From assembly GCA_018697195.1 (NCBI GenBank), contig CM031879.1, positions 29,330,473 to 29,394,472 of the forward strand: a stretch of DNA of 64,000 nucleotides, written 5' to 3'. Origin of the DNA: Certhia americana (lineage: Eukaryota > Chordata > Aves > Passeriformes > Certhiidae). The stretch's first letter is position 1, and every line of letters starts with the position of its first letter. Both the position numbers and the translations under genes were made by a program. Of this stretch, positions 49,701 to 60,782 are shown piece by piece. Under the pieces are notes generated by a model. That model did no database searches. It saw only the letters and a program-made list of their open reading frames with translations, and was not told where the DNA came from.

Positions 49701-51016
49701 AGCTTCCTGATCTTTCTGTGATTCCGTATCAACAAAGTTAATGCAAGATTTGACTTATATTCCTCAAAGTATATTTTTAGATTTTAAATAAAAAGACCAG
49801 TTGTTCCTAAGTAGCGTAGCATTTCATCCCTGATCAAGGTTTTCATGTCCTTGAAGACACAAGTTGTTCAAAAAAATTTTTAACCTCTTGAGAAGGTTAT
49901 ATCACTCTCAACAACTTCTGTATTTCTCAGGTGAAATAAGGAACATACAATGAGCAGGGTACAAAGTTTTCATTGCTCAAGGATAGGGGATCCCTCTGCC
50001 AAAGAGTGATGCTAAAGTGTGCAGGAACAGTATTTTTCCAGTATTGGCCCAAAGCTCAGAAATGAACTCCTGCAGGGACTTAAGATCATGAGGCTGCTTT
50101 ACCTTCTAGTATGCAAAATCTTTGGGTCCCTTAACTTATAAAAGCACAGCAGCACTAAATGCTTTACATTCAAACAAAACAATAAAAAATCGCAATCATG
50201 CCAGAAAACATATAAAAAACTTACTGAAACAAAGCTTTTGCTGTGGTCTGCTTTTCTTCTTTTGAGACTGGTGAAAGGACAAATAGGGTGGCAAAAAAAT
50301 GGCAGTCACAAAAATTACTTTTAATAAAGAAATAAAATTTGCCAGTTGTTGGTCCTCCCCTAATGTGAGTGCCATGTCTGTCATGCCTAAAGTTAAACAT
50401 CTTCCCTCTCGTTTCTTAGTTTCTACTTACTTTTGGAGAGTGTCCTGTCCTGTGTGATCCCCCAAACCATGCCAGGGATAAGGCTCAAAGGTTGAGAATA
50501 TGCAAGGAAGCATGTCAACACCTATACAATGGGTAGTCATAGGCCAATGCCCCACCTCTATGTAATTTTCTTGTGTAGACTAAGAGCCAATGCAGTCTAT
50601 TAGAAAATAAGATGCAGCAGAAATGAGAAAAAGGGCAAACTCAGATGAAAAGAGCAAGTTCAGCAGAGTTTACAGTATATTATTGAGGCACAAATTCAGA
50701 TCTAGGTGTTTAATATCACACTGCAGGCGAAAAAACATTATCTGCATCATCTGGAGGTGGGATGCCAACATAATGAAGCACTGTTTATTAAACCTTTATG
50801 AAGGAGAGTTGGAAAGAATGCTATCCCTCTACATCTGTCCAGGGCAGTGCTCCAAAAAAAGAGTTCAGGCTGCATGAAGAGTCCTACTTTTGTCCCTAGC
50901 ACAATGCAGAATCATGTTTTTTTTTGCTCTGGGTACTCTTATATACTTCTCACTGCCTAATCAGCCCTCCCATGTACGCCTGCTTTTTGAGGTTGGCCCT
51001 AGCAGTAAATGCCTGT
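46757..51016. other. Unique non-coding DNA
   Basis: No gene was recognised. There is an A-rich A/C tract at about 48,655-48,695. Frames at 47061-47258, 47272-47496, 49104-49391 and 50623-50877 have no recognisable motifs. Confidence 0.45.
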
Positions 51017-51079
51017 GAAACCAGGATTGCAGAAAGCAGCAATTCCTAAGACCAGGACCGTAGCAAGCAGTAGTTCTTG
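51017..51079. repeat. Diverged tandem duplication of about 31 bp
   Basis: GAAACCAGGATTGCAGAAAG / CAGCAATTCCT is followed by AGACCAGGACCGTAGCAAGC / AGTAGTTCTT. The units align over about 30 bases with several substitutions and one short gap. It appears to be an old local duplication. Confidence 0.65.
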
Positions 51080-52099
51080 TTTCAAAGGCAGGTTTCTCAA
51101 AACTGAAATTGATCTCCTATTTGGTATATGATTCGCAATGATGCCTTCTGTTACTTTCTTGGGATCTGAATTGAATTATGGGGAACCAACATTGTAAACC
51201 TGAAAAGTGGCAGTGAATCACTAGGAAATATTCATAAAGCAGCATTATCTCCTGAGTTTTGGCAAAAATCTTGCCCTAATATAGCTGTTAGAGTGGTCTG
51301 TATAGCAAGAATAACCTCCTATAATTGACATTCCAGCAGCTTCTTAATTGAATTGGTCATTCAATCTTTGGTAGCCAAATGTCATTTCTAAAAATTACAC
51401 TAGCCAAACTCCCTATCATTGCATTTCTTCCTTCTGCAATGTTTGTATGCCAGTATAGCATTTTTGCTGAACATGAATTTACCAAGAAAGATAAGGAGGC
51501 ACAAATGTTTTTTACTGTTATAGACGCAGGGTGGGTATAGGTGCCTTCTAGTCAGGAGGAAGTGTTGATTTAAAGCAGCTGTGCAGTTCCATCCCACCCA
51601 CTTGAAGATCTGGTTTGACCCCGTTTCTCAGACTGCAGCTGCATTTTGCAGAGGCAGCCACAAAGCTTTTCATCAGTTCTAAACAATTGTTTGTTATCTT
51701 TGCTTCCTTAACTGAACTTCTGTGTGAGTTGGGTCCTTGTGATTTAATTATTTTGTCGTGAAACATAAAAGCGTGTCCTTACAGGTGACAACAATAAAAC
51801 AATCTCCTCACTGTTTCTTTTGTGTCAGAAAAACTAAACTTCAGTTTTGACCGTGACTTTTTTATACAATTTGTTGATGTCTGGTTGTAAACCAGTTGGT
51901 TTATAATTTTATTCTAGAAAGTTTCCTTCCCTTCCCCCTCATTTTTGCTAAAGTAATCTGTATTTTCCAGAAGCAATAGGGAAACCGTGCCCTGAAGCAA
52001 TCCCATAAATGCTTGCAAAAAGCATAATTTTTCACAGTCATATATTCATACGGCAAAAACTGGGTAGCTTCATGCAGCAATAGCAAAGGCTGCAGACAG
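51080..52099. other. Unique non-coding DNA
   Basis: No gene was recognised. The two minus-strand frames at 51400-51597 and 51548-51766 overlap in different frames and lack domains. Confidence 0.4.
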
Positions 52100-52345
52100 G
52101 CTGTCTAGTGGATTGTGCACTAGGCTGGGATCCAGGAATGCTTGAATCCTAGTGCTGGCGCTTCCACCAGCTTGCTGTGTGGTCTTGGGCCTGAGCAAGC
52201 CACAGCTCTGTCTCGCAAGTTGCCCATGTGTAAAAGGAGGATAATAATATTTGCCTGTTTCACAGTAGTCAACATCCCTGTGTTAACGTTTTTGCAGGAC
52301 TCTGAAAAGCTAAAGAACTGCCAAAGTGTTAAAGCCTTTACCAAG
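52100..52345 (+). repeat. MIR-type SINE, near full length
   Basis: MIRs are ancient tRNA-derived SINEs shared by amniotes. The order of parts here fits. CTAGTGGATTGTGCACTAGG corresponds to the tRNA-like head, and GCTTGAATCCTAGTGCTGGC to the box-B-like segment followed by the CCCGGCTCTGCCACTT phrase. GCTGTGTGGTCTTGGGCCTG matches the conserved core GCTGTGTGACCTTGGGCAAG. CCCATGTGTAAAAGGAGGAT then AATAATATTTGCCTG matches CTCATCTGTAAAATGGGGATAATAATAGTACCTACC. The tail beyond about 52,270 aligns less well. The copy is unusually easy to read for such an old family. It carries no gene. Confidence 0.85.
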
Positions 52346-52442
52346 CAAGGCATTTCTCTCTGCATTTAGAATAAAACTTGCTTTAGTGAGCAAAAACATT
52401 TCAACCATTTGCAGAGCTTTGGATACGGTACTGAATACTGTT

Positions 52443-52958
52443 GGGTATTCAGTGATGTTTTCAATTTATATGAGTCAAATGTCAGTTTGAAAGATAGGTG
52501 TCTGCTAGGGAAAGCAGGAGCCTCCCTTGGAATGGGGAATGTAAACCTCCTACCTCCAAATTATTACAATTTTGAAATTGAGGGGCTCTCAGGCAAAGAT
52601 ATGAGGATAGGAATAGCAGTTCTTTGCTAGTGTGTAGACAAAGGGAAACAGAATAACAATAACTATGGCATTAATAACAAACAGAACCGGTGCCAAAAAG
52701 CAAGAGAGCCCAGCTGGACCAGTCCTGTTCTTTACCTGCCTCTATTCTCTTGATGTCACTGTGTCTCTAAGAGAAAACTCCCTGAGAGAAAAGTGTAGCC
52801 AGGAGCTACACCCTTTCCCGACGTCAGCCACTTCTTTTGTCTTTCTTAACTACCCATAAGTATCCAGTAATTAGTTTAATGGGAAAAAATTCTATAAGAA
52901 AAAACCCCACCCCCCAACACGGGTATTCAATGATGTTTTCAATTTATATGAGTCAAAT
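52443..52958 (+). repeat. 38-bp direct repeat pair, 478 bp apart
   Basis: GGGTATTCAGTGATGTTTTC / AATTTATATGAGTCAAAT at 52443-52480 recurs at 52921-52958 with one mismatch (CAGTG versus CAATG). The 440 bases between are not repeated and look unique. Possible origins are a segmental copy, a gene-conversion tract, or an assembly stitching error. The length is well above the usual 2-20 bp of a target-site duplication. Confidence 0.92.
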
Positions 52959-53415
52959 TAGGAAGAATTTTTAAAAAGAGTACCAAAGCAGTGGTTTTGC
53001 ACTTTCTGTGCACTTCAGTGGACTTGCTTATGCCTTTGCCATATGCTCTATGCTTTATATTGTACACTAGCCAACTGCTAGATTCCCAGACCCACTACTG
53101 AAAATAGACAAGTGCAATCTATTGAACTCATATGGTCTTTGTTTGCTCATCTGACATTTATGCAGTAAATCCTTTTAGTAAAGCTAAACTACCTGACATT
53201 ACAAGATATGCAAAATAAAATCAGGATAATCTAGGGTAAAATTGCTGCAGTCAAGGCCAATATTAATTCTATCCTCTTGATCTATCAAGGCGCTGAGACT
53301 TCCAGAGGCAGAGAGTGTTTGCTGTAATGCTGAGAGTCCTGGATTTAACCTCATACAGACATGAAGATACACTTCGAGAGAAATTCTTTGAACAAGTTCT
53401 GTAAAATACATGGTT
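52959..53415. other. Unique non-coding DNA
   Basis: No gene or repeat was recognised between the second 38-bp copy and the minisatellite. Confidence 0.4.
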
Positions 53416-53584
53416 TGGAGCTGTGGGAGAGGAGAGTTTGAGGAGAGTTCGAGGAGAGGAGAGTTCGAGGAGAGTTCGAGGAGAGGAGAGTTCAGAGAGG
53501 AGAGTTCGAGGAGAGGAGAGGAGAGGTAATTTTAATTTTTTAAATAGAAAATCCTCCTCCTCTCCTCTCCATTGTACAGCTCCA
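53416..53584. repeat. GAGAGTTCGAG minisatellite inside inverted arms
   Basis: From about 53,430 to 53,526 an 11-base unit GAGAGTTCGAG alternates with 5-base GAGAG units. The block is bounded by TGGAGCTGT (53416-53424) and its exact complement ACAGCTCCA (53576-53584). Just inside these lie GGGAGAGGAGAG on the left and CTCTCCTCTCC (ending 53570) on the right, offset by five bases, so the whole unit can fold back on itself. A 118-codon minus-strand frame crossing it contains repeated SSPRTLL units that come only from the DNA repeat. Confidence 0.9.
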
Positions 53585-55057
53585 TGAGTGTATGAAGTCA
53601 TATATGAACTGAGGTTGAATTTCAAGAGCTATTTTGGCCAATATGACAAATGTTTCAAAAACCACGAAACATTCTGTTGAAATATTTTTGTTATGTCATT
53701 TTTAAGCACCTTCTGTGATTCAAACATCAGAAAGCAATAATCAGTGTTAAGAAGCAATACCCAACAGCTTTCATATAAAAGCAGCATCTGCCTCTGTGAG
53801 TCCTTTCTCTGCTTCAATCCAATGGAACCTTTATTCTTAGGACTTTTGTCTAGTGAAAAGAACCTTAGTAATGCAAAAGAAAAATAAATTTAGCTTAATT
53901 CAAATTAAGCTTGGCCACCCTGTTAATTCAACTCTCTTACAGAACAGTCTGGTGAATACATTGCACTGGCTCTGGCATGCCTTTTCAGCACACATTGGGA
54001 ACACAGGAGAGATGAATGACTGAAGAATAAGAGAAAGAGACAGATTGCCTTTTTTTAGGGATCAGTAAGTATGTACTTCAATTCATTTAGATACCTAGAA
54101 TCTTAATAGGGCTATGACCAGCTATATATGCATTTTCCAAGTTGCAGGCTGAGTCGCAGGCAGGTCATAACTCCTTTCAGTTTGAATAAAAGTGCAGTTA
54201 CATGTATTGAGATCAGTCAGTAGAGCCAGCCCCTCTTCTGGCTACACACATACTGAGACCAATGTGAGGGAGGCGTAGAAACCCACTTCCTGGGTAAGAT
54301 AAAATTTTCAAATTTTTTTTCACAAACATATTTTTTTCAGTCAGCTCTGATTCAGCACAACCTGAAGTCATACCCTAAGAAAAACCTCAGTTGGAAAGAG
54401 GAAAAAAAGTCTTTGATATGAACAAATCCCAAAGAGAGGCAGGCCTAAGGTTTAGAAAACTAAAGAATTATTAGTGTTTTTATATGGGCATGTAAAGATC
54501 TTGTGGCAACTAAGATTCTTGGTTAGGAGCAACATTCAGGCTGGAGAGATGAGCTCCAGAGGGCAAGAGAAAGTTTGAAACCTAATCTAAATGATTACTG
54601 AAACTCGTTTGTTTGGTTTTGGCACACCTGTATCTTTAGATGGTTTGCTTTCTCTTTAACATATTTCATCTTAGGAAATTAAACTTTTGTCTTTATGGTA
54701 GTTGAGTTCAGAATGGTTTCAGTGTGGCTGCATGATGTTGAGGTCTCCCATTTCTTGGAAACCTAAAGAAACCTAAAACCTAACCTGTCCCTAAACTTCA
54801 CTGCGCTTTGCAGTGCTTTTCTCTCTATTCCACCAACTCTATTTTGTTGTGAAACAGCACAATGCAGCCCCAGCCTGTGCAGCAGCACCAGCCAAGAATG
54901 CTCTCTTGGCTTGCAAAGATGTGCCATGTAATATGTCTGAACCCCAAAGATTTCTGCAAACTACTATTGCAGCTCTGTCACTGCCGTGTTGATGAGCAGG
55001 GGAGCTGCTTTTCCCAAAGCTATGGTACACAATTGTTTATATCACATCACTTGCCTT
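53585..55057. other. Unique non-coding DNA
   Basis: No gene was recognised. A near-palindrome AGCTTAATTCAAATTAAGCT lies at 53892-53911 (9-bp arms, 2-base centre). Confidence 0.45.
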
Positions 55058-55113
55058 GGAATCATAGAATCTATCAGGCTGGCAAATACACTTAAGGTTA
55101 TCCAATCTATGGA
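55058..55113 (-). repeat. CR1 LINE 3' terminus, reverse orientation
   Basis: GGAATCATAGAATCTATCAG then GCTGGCAAATACACTTAAGG and TTATCCAATC match a reversed CR1 end (AATCATAGAATCATTTAGGTTGG, AAAAGACCTTTAAGATCATC). Only the last 55 bases or so of the element are present. Confidence 0.75.
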
Positions 55114-55295
55114 CTCCAAAATAAGGAGACATATTGCAATTACCATATTTGAGTATTATCTATTGGGAGTTAAAACACATAAATTTTGTTATTTGATATT
55201 TAAAAATATTGCATACATATACAATATGATATTCTGTATAATTACATATGACTATATATAATTTAACTGTAACTCATATAAGACATATTGAATTA
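55114..55295. other. AT-rich spacer between two CR1 tails
   Basis: The sequence is strongly AT-rich with imperfect ATATAC/TATATA runs near 55,195-55,262. It contains no gene and no recognisable transposon. Confidence 0.5.
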
Positions 55296-55445
55296 TTAGA
55301 ATAATAGAATCATGTGTTGGGAGGGATCTCGAAGATCATCCACTTCCAATGAGTACTTGCCATGAGCAAGGACACTTTCTACTAGACTGGATTACTTAAA
55401 GACCCATCCAACCTTGAAAATTTTTAAGTGCCAGATGTAGACAAT
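55296..55445 (-). repeat. CR1 LINE 3' end, reverse orientation
   Basis: AATAGAATCATGTGTTGGGA / GGGATCTCGAAGATCATCCA, then TGCCATGAGCAAGGACACTT and ACTAGACTGGATTACTTAAA / GACCCATCCAACCTTG, matches the reversed CR1 3' UTR phrase by phrase (GTTGGGAGGGACC, GATCATCTAGTTCC, TGCCATGGGCAGGGACACCTTCC, ACTAGACCAGGTTGCTC, CCCATCCAACCTGG). It belongs to a different, better preserved CR1 subtype than the tail 180 bases upstream. Confidence 0.9.
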
Positions 55446-58400
55446 GTGTAGCTGAATTTTTGATTACAAATTTTTGACCTTTTCTGACCAAGGCTGAACA
55501 AGAACACAGAGCTGTAGATAAGAGATTCTCATGAATATGTAAATATCCACCTTCTTCAGGGAAAGGGTATTTTCAAATTTAACAGCCAATATTTTTTTTC
55601 CTTTTTAAACAACTCTTGCAAAATATTATTAACTATATTATATTCTTAAGCTTCTGACACAAATCAGTTTCTCTATTTTTATATCCAGATTTATTATGTT
55701 ATTGGTATAACAAGCATAAGGAAGCAATCCAAATCTGTCATCCTTGAATTATGGGAATGAGGACACCAACAGCATCACTTTTGAGCACCTTCTTAAAACA
55801 TCCTTTAAAAATTCCAGAAGTCTCACTCTAATCTGCTTGACAGAATACTACACACAGAGGTAGAAGAAGAGGATTAAATGAAAATTGTCTGAGAATAATG
55901 AGGGAGTGATGAGTATGATTTCTAGGTACCATTTCTACCTATCATTTGTTACTTCTGCAATTTTGTTTGAATTACAAAATTTGCATTTTGCATTGAGATT
56001 TATTCGAAGTCTCACATTTTTACAAGGAGACGCTGATTTCCTTTATTGCTTAGCTGAATGACTTGGTGCCACAAATCATACTCTATGCCTGGCACAGGCT
56101 CTTTACACTGTATCTTCCACTTCTATAATTTTCTCATTGGTAAAAATTGTGTTGCTTTTCTTTAGACAAGATTGTGGAGCCTGGAGATGGAAAAAATATA
56201 TCAGTTGCAAAACTGCCCCATTTAGACCCATCTGTTTTCCTTGTTCACAGTACAGGAATCTCAGACATTTTTTCCCACATGTTGTCCTTTTAATAACATT
56301 TTAATAGTTCCACATGATTTGCTACTGCTTGCGTCAGAAAAAAAAACATTCTAAACTATCCTCAAGATCAAAAATTAGTTTAAGATATGTGGCCTGTGTT
56401 TGACATTGCTGCTTTTTTTTTCCTAGATATGTTTTCCCTGTTAATATTGAAAGAAATGGATTGTCTCACTGCTATTTAGAGCAAGTGGAAATTTGTAGAC
56501 CATTCTTGAAATAGACAGACAGGAAATTGGGCTAGATTTACAGTATGCTAAACTCTATGAACCATCCAAACCTGCAACAGCATGAACTAATTTCTGATAA
56601 CTCTGCTCCTGCCCTTTTATGTTCTAGATGCACTTGAAGGACTGGAGTGGCATCCAGTCCATCACATACAGCTACATAGTAATCATTTCTTTCTCTCTTT
56701 TAGACAATAATCTTGCAAGAAATAAATTCACAGGAATTTTTTAGTGCTGTCAAAATAGGTATGTTAAATCCTACATACATCTTGTAATCTCAGCTGAGGG
56801 CCTGCATTTAGTACAGAACTATCCTGCTGCTAAAGTACTTTCACAATAATGCAGTAATTGAGATTGAGAATTAGTAAGACAGCTGGACACATGCAGAAGG
56901 TTTATAGAGGTTGTACACCATTAAAAATAATTTAAAAGCTGTAATATGATTTAGACTTGGTTAGATTAGAACCTTTTTACTTTATCTAATTTAGTTACTC
57001 CCAAGTTAGAAAGAATAGTTTGAATTTTTCTACCTGTTCTTTCCTATATACCTGGAATGGGGCTTATCAAAGGAGATGAAGTGAAGCACACTGAATCTTT
57101 GCCATCACATTTTACTGGTTATTGGACTGGAAAGAAGCCAACACCACACTAATGCAGAATAGCCATGAGATACACCTGTCTTCTGTTTGGGCAATTCCTT
57201 GCTCTCTGTTTATGTGTAGCAGAACACTTATTTGTTCTTTGTTCTTGAAACATCTTTGGGGCAAGGTAACCTTTGAGTTTCTGTTACTTTTCTTGTACAT
57301 CCTTGTACTACAGGTACAGTCTGTCACTAAAACTCACTTTCATCTCTGAAAACCGCTACAATAAACTGCCCTTCTGCTGTGGAAACAAGTGGGTTATTTG
57401 ATGCTGCCTGACTTTATTGTTTTATAAAACATTGATTTGCCCATCTTCAGTTGTCTGACTGCAGGAAGTGTAGGGATCAGCAGCAGCAGTATTGCAATGA
57501 GACAATAACCGTAGAAAAAGGTAATACCAACAGGTCTGCAAGGAACTGCAAGCAAGAGCAGTCACCTCTGATAAATACAATGGAGAAAGGAGAAGCCCTG
57601 ACTTTACAATGATGAGAATCTCATAAATGACTTTACAAGAGAGTTGCCTGTGTAAGTCTCATGAATAATGTTTTCTTCTGATAATTGAGAAATTCTAATT
57701 ATTTCCAAAGTAGGGAGGTTGTTAGGAGCTAATGTCAACAAACTCACTTGAAGTGAATAAATAATGTCAGCAATAAATAAATTTTTAATTTCCTAATCAC
57801 ACTGTGATCTCACATTGTTTCTAGCTTTCTTAGCTATATTGGATAGCGTGGTGGTCTATTAAAAAATAATTTCATGGCTATAGTAGTGATTCATTTAATG
57901 AAGAAAATGCATTTCATGAAAATTGAAATTGGTCTAAATTATTTTTTCTTTTTCAAAAATAAAAGGATTTTCTCTATGCAAATTAAAAATCAATCTTGGG
58001 TAGCAATATCGTATGACAGGACATCAGTAACAGAAAAATCAGCTGAAAATTTTCTGAGTAGATTACTGATAAATCATGAGTTGAGGATTGTTTGAACAGA
58101 TGGTTTGCAAGTTAACTTCCAATAAGATACATAACATTCACAAAAAGCCTAATCAATAAATTATTACATTAAACCAAAACTGATTCACTGATAGATCTAT
58201 ATACTAAAATTACTCATGGATTTTTGCCATTAAAAGTGAAGCAATATTCTGAAAGAAGACAAAATTATTAAAGGAAAAGAGAACTGATTTATTTCAATTT
58301 TAAAAAACCAAGAAATCTCTCAGGACTGATAAAGTATTTTCCTCTTCTAGTGAGAAATGGAAAGTTGTGGCTTAGATTCTGCTCAGTATAAGTGCCCTGT

Positions 58401-58930
58401 GGGTGTTAATTTTTCTAATTATGATTCATTATCAATAAAGGAATGAGTAGAAGACAAAATGTAAGACATTCTGATCTAAGATTTGGACAGGAATTGTATG
58501 TTCTTTGAAGCTTCTTCAGGTGGATATTCAGGATTAGGACTAGAGTGAAAGATGACTGGAACTCTACCCATTTTCCATGAGTTTTTGATCAAAAGACCCC
58601 TAAACCTCCCACCATTTTTAGGAATAGTTTAATATATAGTAATCCTCATTATTAGCTCAACAGATAAGAAAACCAGATTTTGGCCTTATGGCTCCACAGA
58701 AGTACAGGAGAAGTTGGACTGAGAGGAACAGCAAACGTGTCCAGCATCCTTCACATGACTTTGACTTTGTTTTCTCTCATGTCCTGATGCTTTTAGCCCA
58801 GTGATTCAAATTTTCCAGAGCGCATGTCTCCTGGCTCTGTCACCCAGAGCTGCGCTACATCAGTTATACACCAGGCATGGCAAGAGCTGCTCCAGCAGAA
58901 AGCCTGGAGCTCCATTTCTCTCTTTGTTTG
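55446..58930. other. Last unique non-coding DNA before the terminal array
   Basis: No gene was recognised. An octamer-like ATGCAAAT lies at 57976-57983. The stretch at 57,660-57,850 is repeat-free with many AATAAAT/TAAT cores. Unique sequence ends within about 10 bases of 58,931, where the pyrimidine array begins. Confidence 0.5.
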
Positions 58931-60782
58931 CCCTTTCCTCCTTTCCTTCCTTTCCTTTCCTCCTTTCTTCCTTCCTTTCCTTCCTTTTTCCTTTCCTTTC
59001 CTTTCTCTTTCCTTCCTTCCTCTTTCCTCCTTTCCTTCCTTTCCTTTCCTTCCTTCCTTCTTCCTTCCTTTCCTTTCCTTTCCTCCTCCTTCCTTCCTTC
59101 TTTCCTTTCCTTTCCTTTCCTTTCCTTTCTTTCCTTCTTTCCTTTCTTCCTTTCCTTTCTTCCTTTCCTTCCTTTCCTTTCCTTCCTTCATTTCCTTCTT
59201 TCCTTCCTTTCTTTCCTTTCTTTCTTCCTTTCCTTTCCTTTCAGTTCCCTTCCTTCCTTCTTTCCTTTCCTTTCCTTTCCTTCCTTTCTTTCTTCCTTTC
59301 CTTCCTTTCTTTCTTGTCCTTCCTTCTTCCTTTCTTTCCTTTCCTTTCTTCTTCCTTCCTTTCCTTTCCTTTCCCTTTCCCTTTCCCTTTCCTTCCTTTC
59401 CCTTTCCCTTTCCTTTCCCTTTCCCTTCCCTTTCATTTCCCTTTCCCTTTCCCTTTCCTTCCCTTTCCCTTGCCTTCCTTCCTTTTCCTTCCCCGTTTTC
59501 TTTTTTTTCCTTCCTTTTCCTTTTTCCTTCCCTTCCATTTATCCTTTACCGTTATCCTTTCCCTTTTCTTTCCTTTTTTCTTTCCCATTTTCCTTTTCTT
59601 TCCTTTTCCTTTTCTTTTCCTTTTCTTTTCCTTTTCCTTTTTTTTCCTTCCTTTCCTTTTCTTTCCTTTTTTTCCTTTCCTTTTCCTTTTCCTTTTTTTT
59701 TCCCCTTCCCTTTTTCCTTTTCTTTCTTTTCCTTTTTTCTTTTTTTCTTCCTTTTTTCCTTGTCTTTTTCCTTTTTCCTTTTCATTTCCTTCCCTTTTTT
59801 CCTTTCCTTTTTCCCTTTTCCCTTTCCTTCCTTTCCTTTTCCTTTTTCCTTTCCTTCTTTCCTTCCCTTTTGTCTTCTTTTTTCCTTTCCCCTCCCGTAT
59901 CCTTCCGGTTTTTCCTTCCTTTTCCTTCCCTTTTTCCTTTTCCTTTTCTTTTTCCTTACTTTTCTTTTTTCCTTTCTTTTTTCCTTTCCTTTTTTCCTTT
60001 TTCCTTTTCCTTCCCTTTCCCTTTTCCTTTTCCTTTTTGTCCTTTCCCTTTCTTTTTTCCTTCCCCTTCTTGCTTTCATTTTATTCCCTTTCCCTTTTGT
60101 CCTTCCTTTTTTCTTTTTCCTTCCCTTTTCCTTTTTTCTTCCCCTTACTGTACTTTCCCGGTTTTTCTTTTTTTTCCTTTCCCTTTTCCTTCCCCTTTCC
60201 TTTCCCTTTCTTGTCCATTCCTTTTCCTTTTTTCCTTTTCTTGTTTCCTTCCCTTTTCCTTTTCCTTTCTTCCTTCTTTTTTTCCTTACTTTTTCCCTTT
60301 CCTTTCTTTTTCATTCCCTTTTTTTTTTCCTTTTCCCTTTTCATTACTTTCTTTTTCCTTATTCTTTTTTCTTTTCTTCTTTTTTCCTTTTCTTTCCCTT
60401 TCCCTTTTCTTCCTTTTTCCCTTTCCTTTTCCTTTTCCTTTCCTTTTCCTTTTCCTTTCCTTTTTCCTTCCTTTTCATTTCCTTTTTCTTTTTTCCTTTC
60501 CATTTTTCCTTTCTTTTCCTTTTCCTTTCCTTTCCCTTTCACTTTTTTCCTTTTCCGTTTTTCACCTTTTCCTTTTCTTTTCCTTTACTTTTCCTTTCTT
60601 GACTTCTTTCCTTTCCTTTGTCCTTTCCCTTTTTTCCTTCCCCTTCCCGTTTATCCTTTAACGGTTTCCTTTCTCTTTTAATTTCCCTTTTTCCTTCCCT
60701 TTATTTTTCTTTCCTTTTAATTTTTTCCTTTCTTTTTTCCTTTCCTTTTTACTTTTTCCTTGTTTCCTTTCCCTTTCCTTTT
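58931..60782. repeat. Homopyrimidine satellite-like array, TTTCC-type
   Basis: About 1.85 kb is almost entirely T and C on this strand. From 58,931 to about 59,490 the units are mostly CCTTT, CCTT and CCTCC. From there to the gap they lengthen to TTTTCC, TTTTTCC and TTTCCC. Purines are rare and often sit in recurring variants such as TTTTGTCC or CCCGTTT. All three plus frames stay open for about 590-626 codons because TAA, TAG and TGA need purines. The Phe/Pro/Ser/Leu-only translations, and the Lys/Glu/Gly/Arg-only minus-strand translations, are not genes. It ends at an assembly gap, so true length is unknown. Confidence 0.97.

Noticed and set aside
53430..53526. CRISPR-like array
   Set aside because: The units are directly adjacent with no unique spacers, and the context is vertebrate.
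53269..53625. 118-codon frame with repeated SSPRTLL units
   Set aside because: The peptide repeat mirrors the GAGAGTTCGAG minisatellite and has no support beyond it.
58793..60542. Minus-strand Lys/Glu/Gly/Arg-rich frames resembling charged coiled-coil proteins
   Set aside because: They are the complement of the TTTCC array. The composition explains them fully.
58801..60681. 626-codon open frame and two overlapping frames of about 590 codons
   Set aside because: They result from a strand with almost no purines. All phases are open at once and the translation is only Phe, Pro, Ser and Leu.
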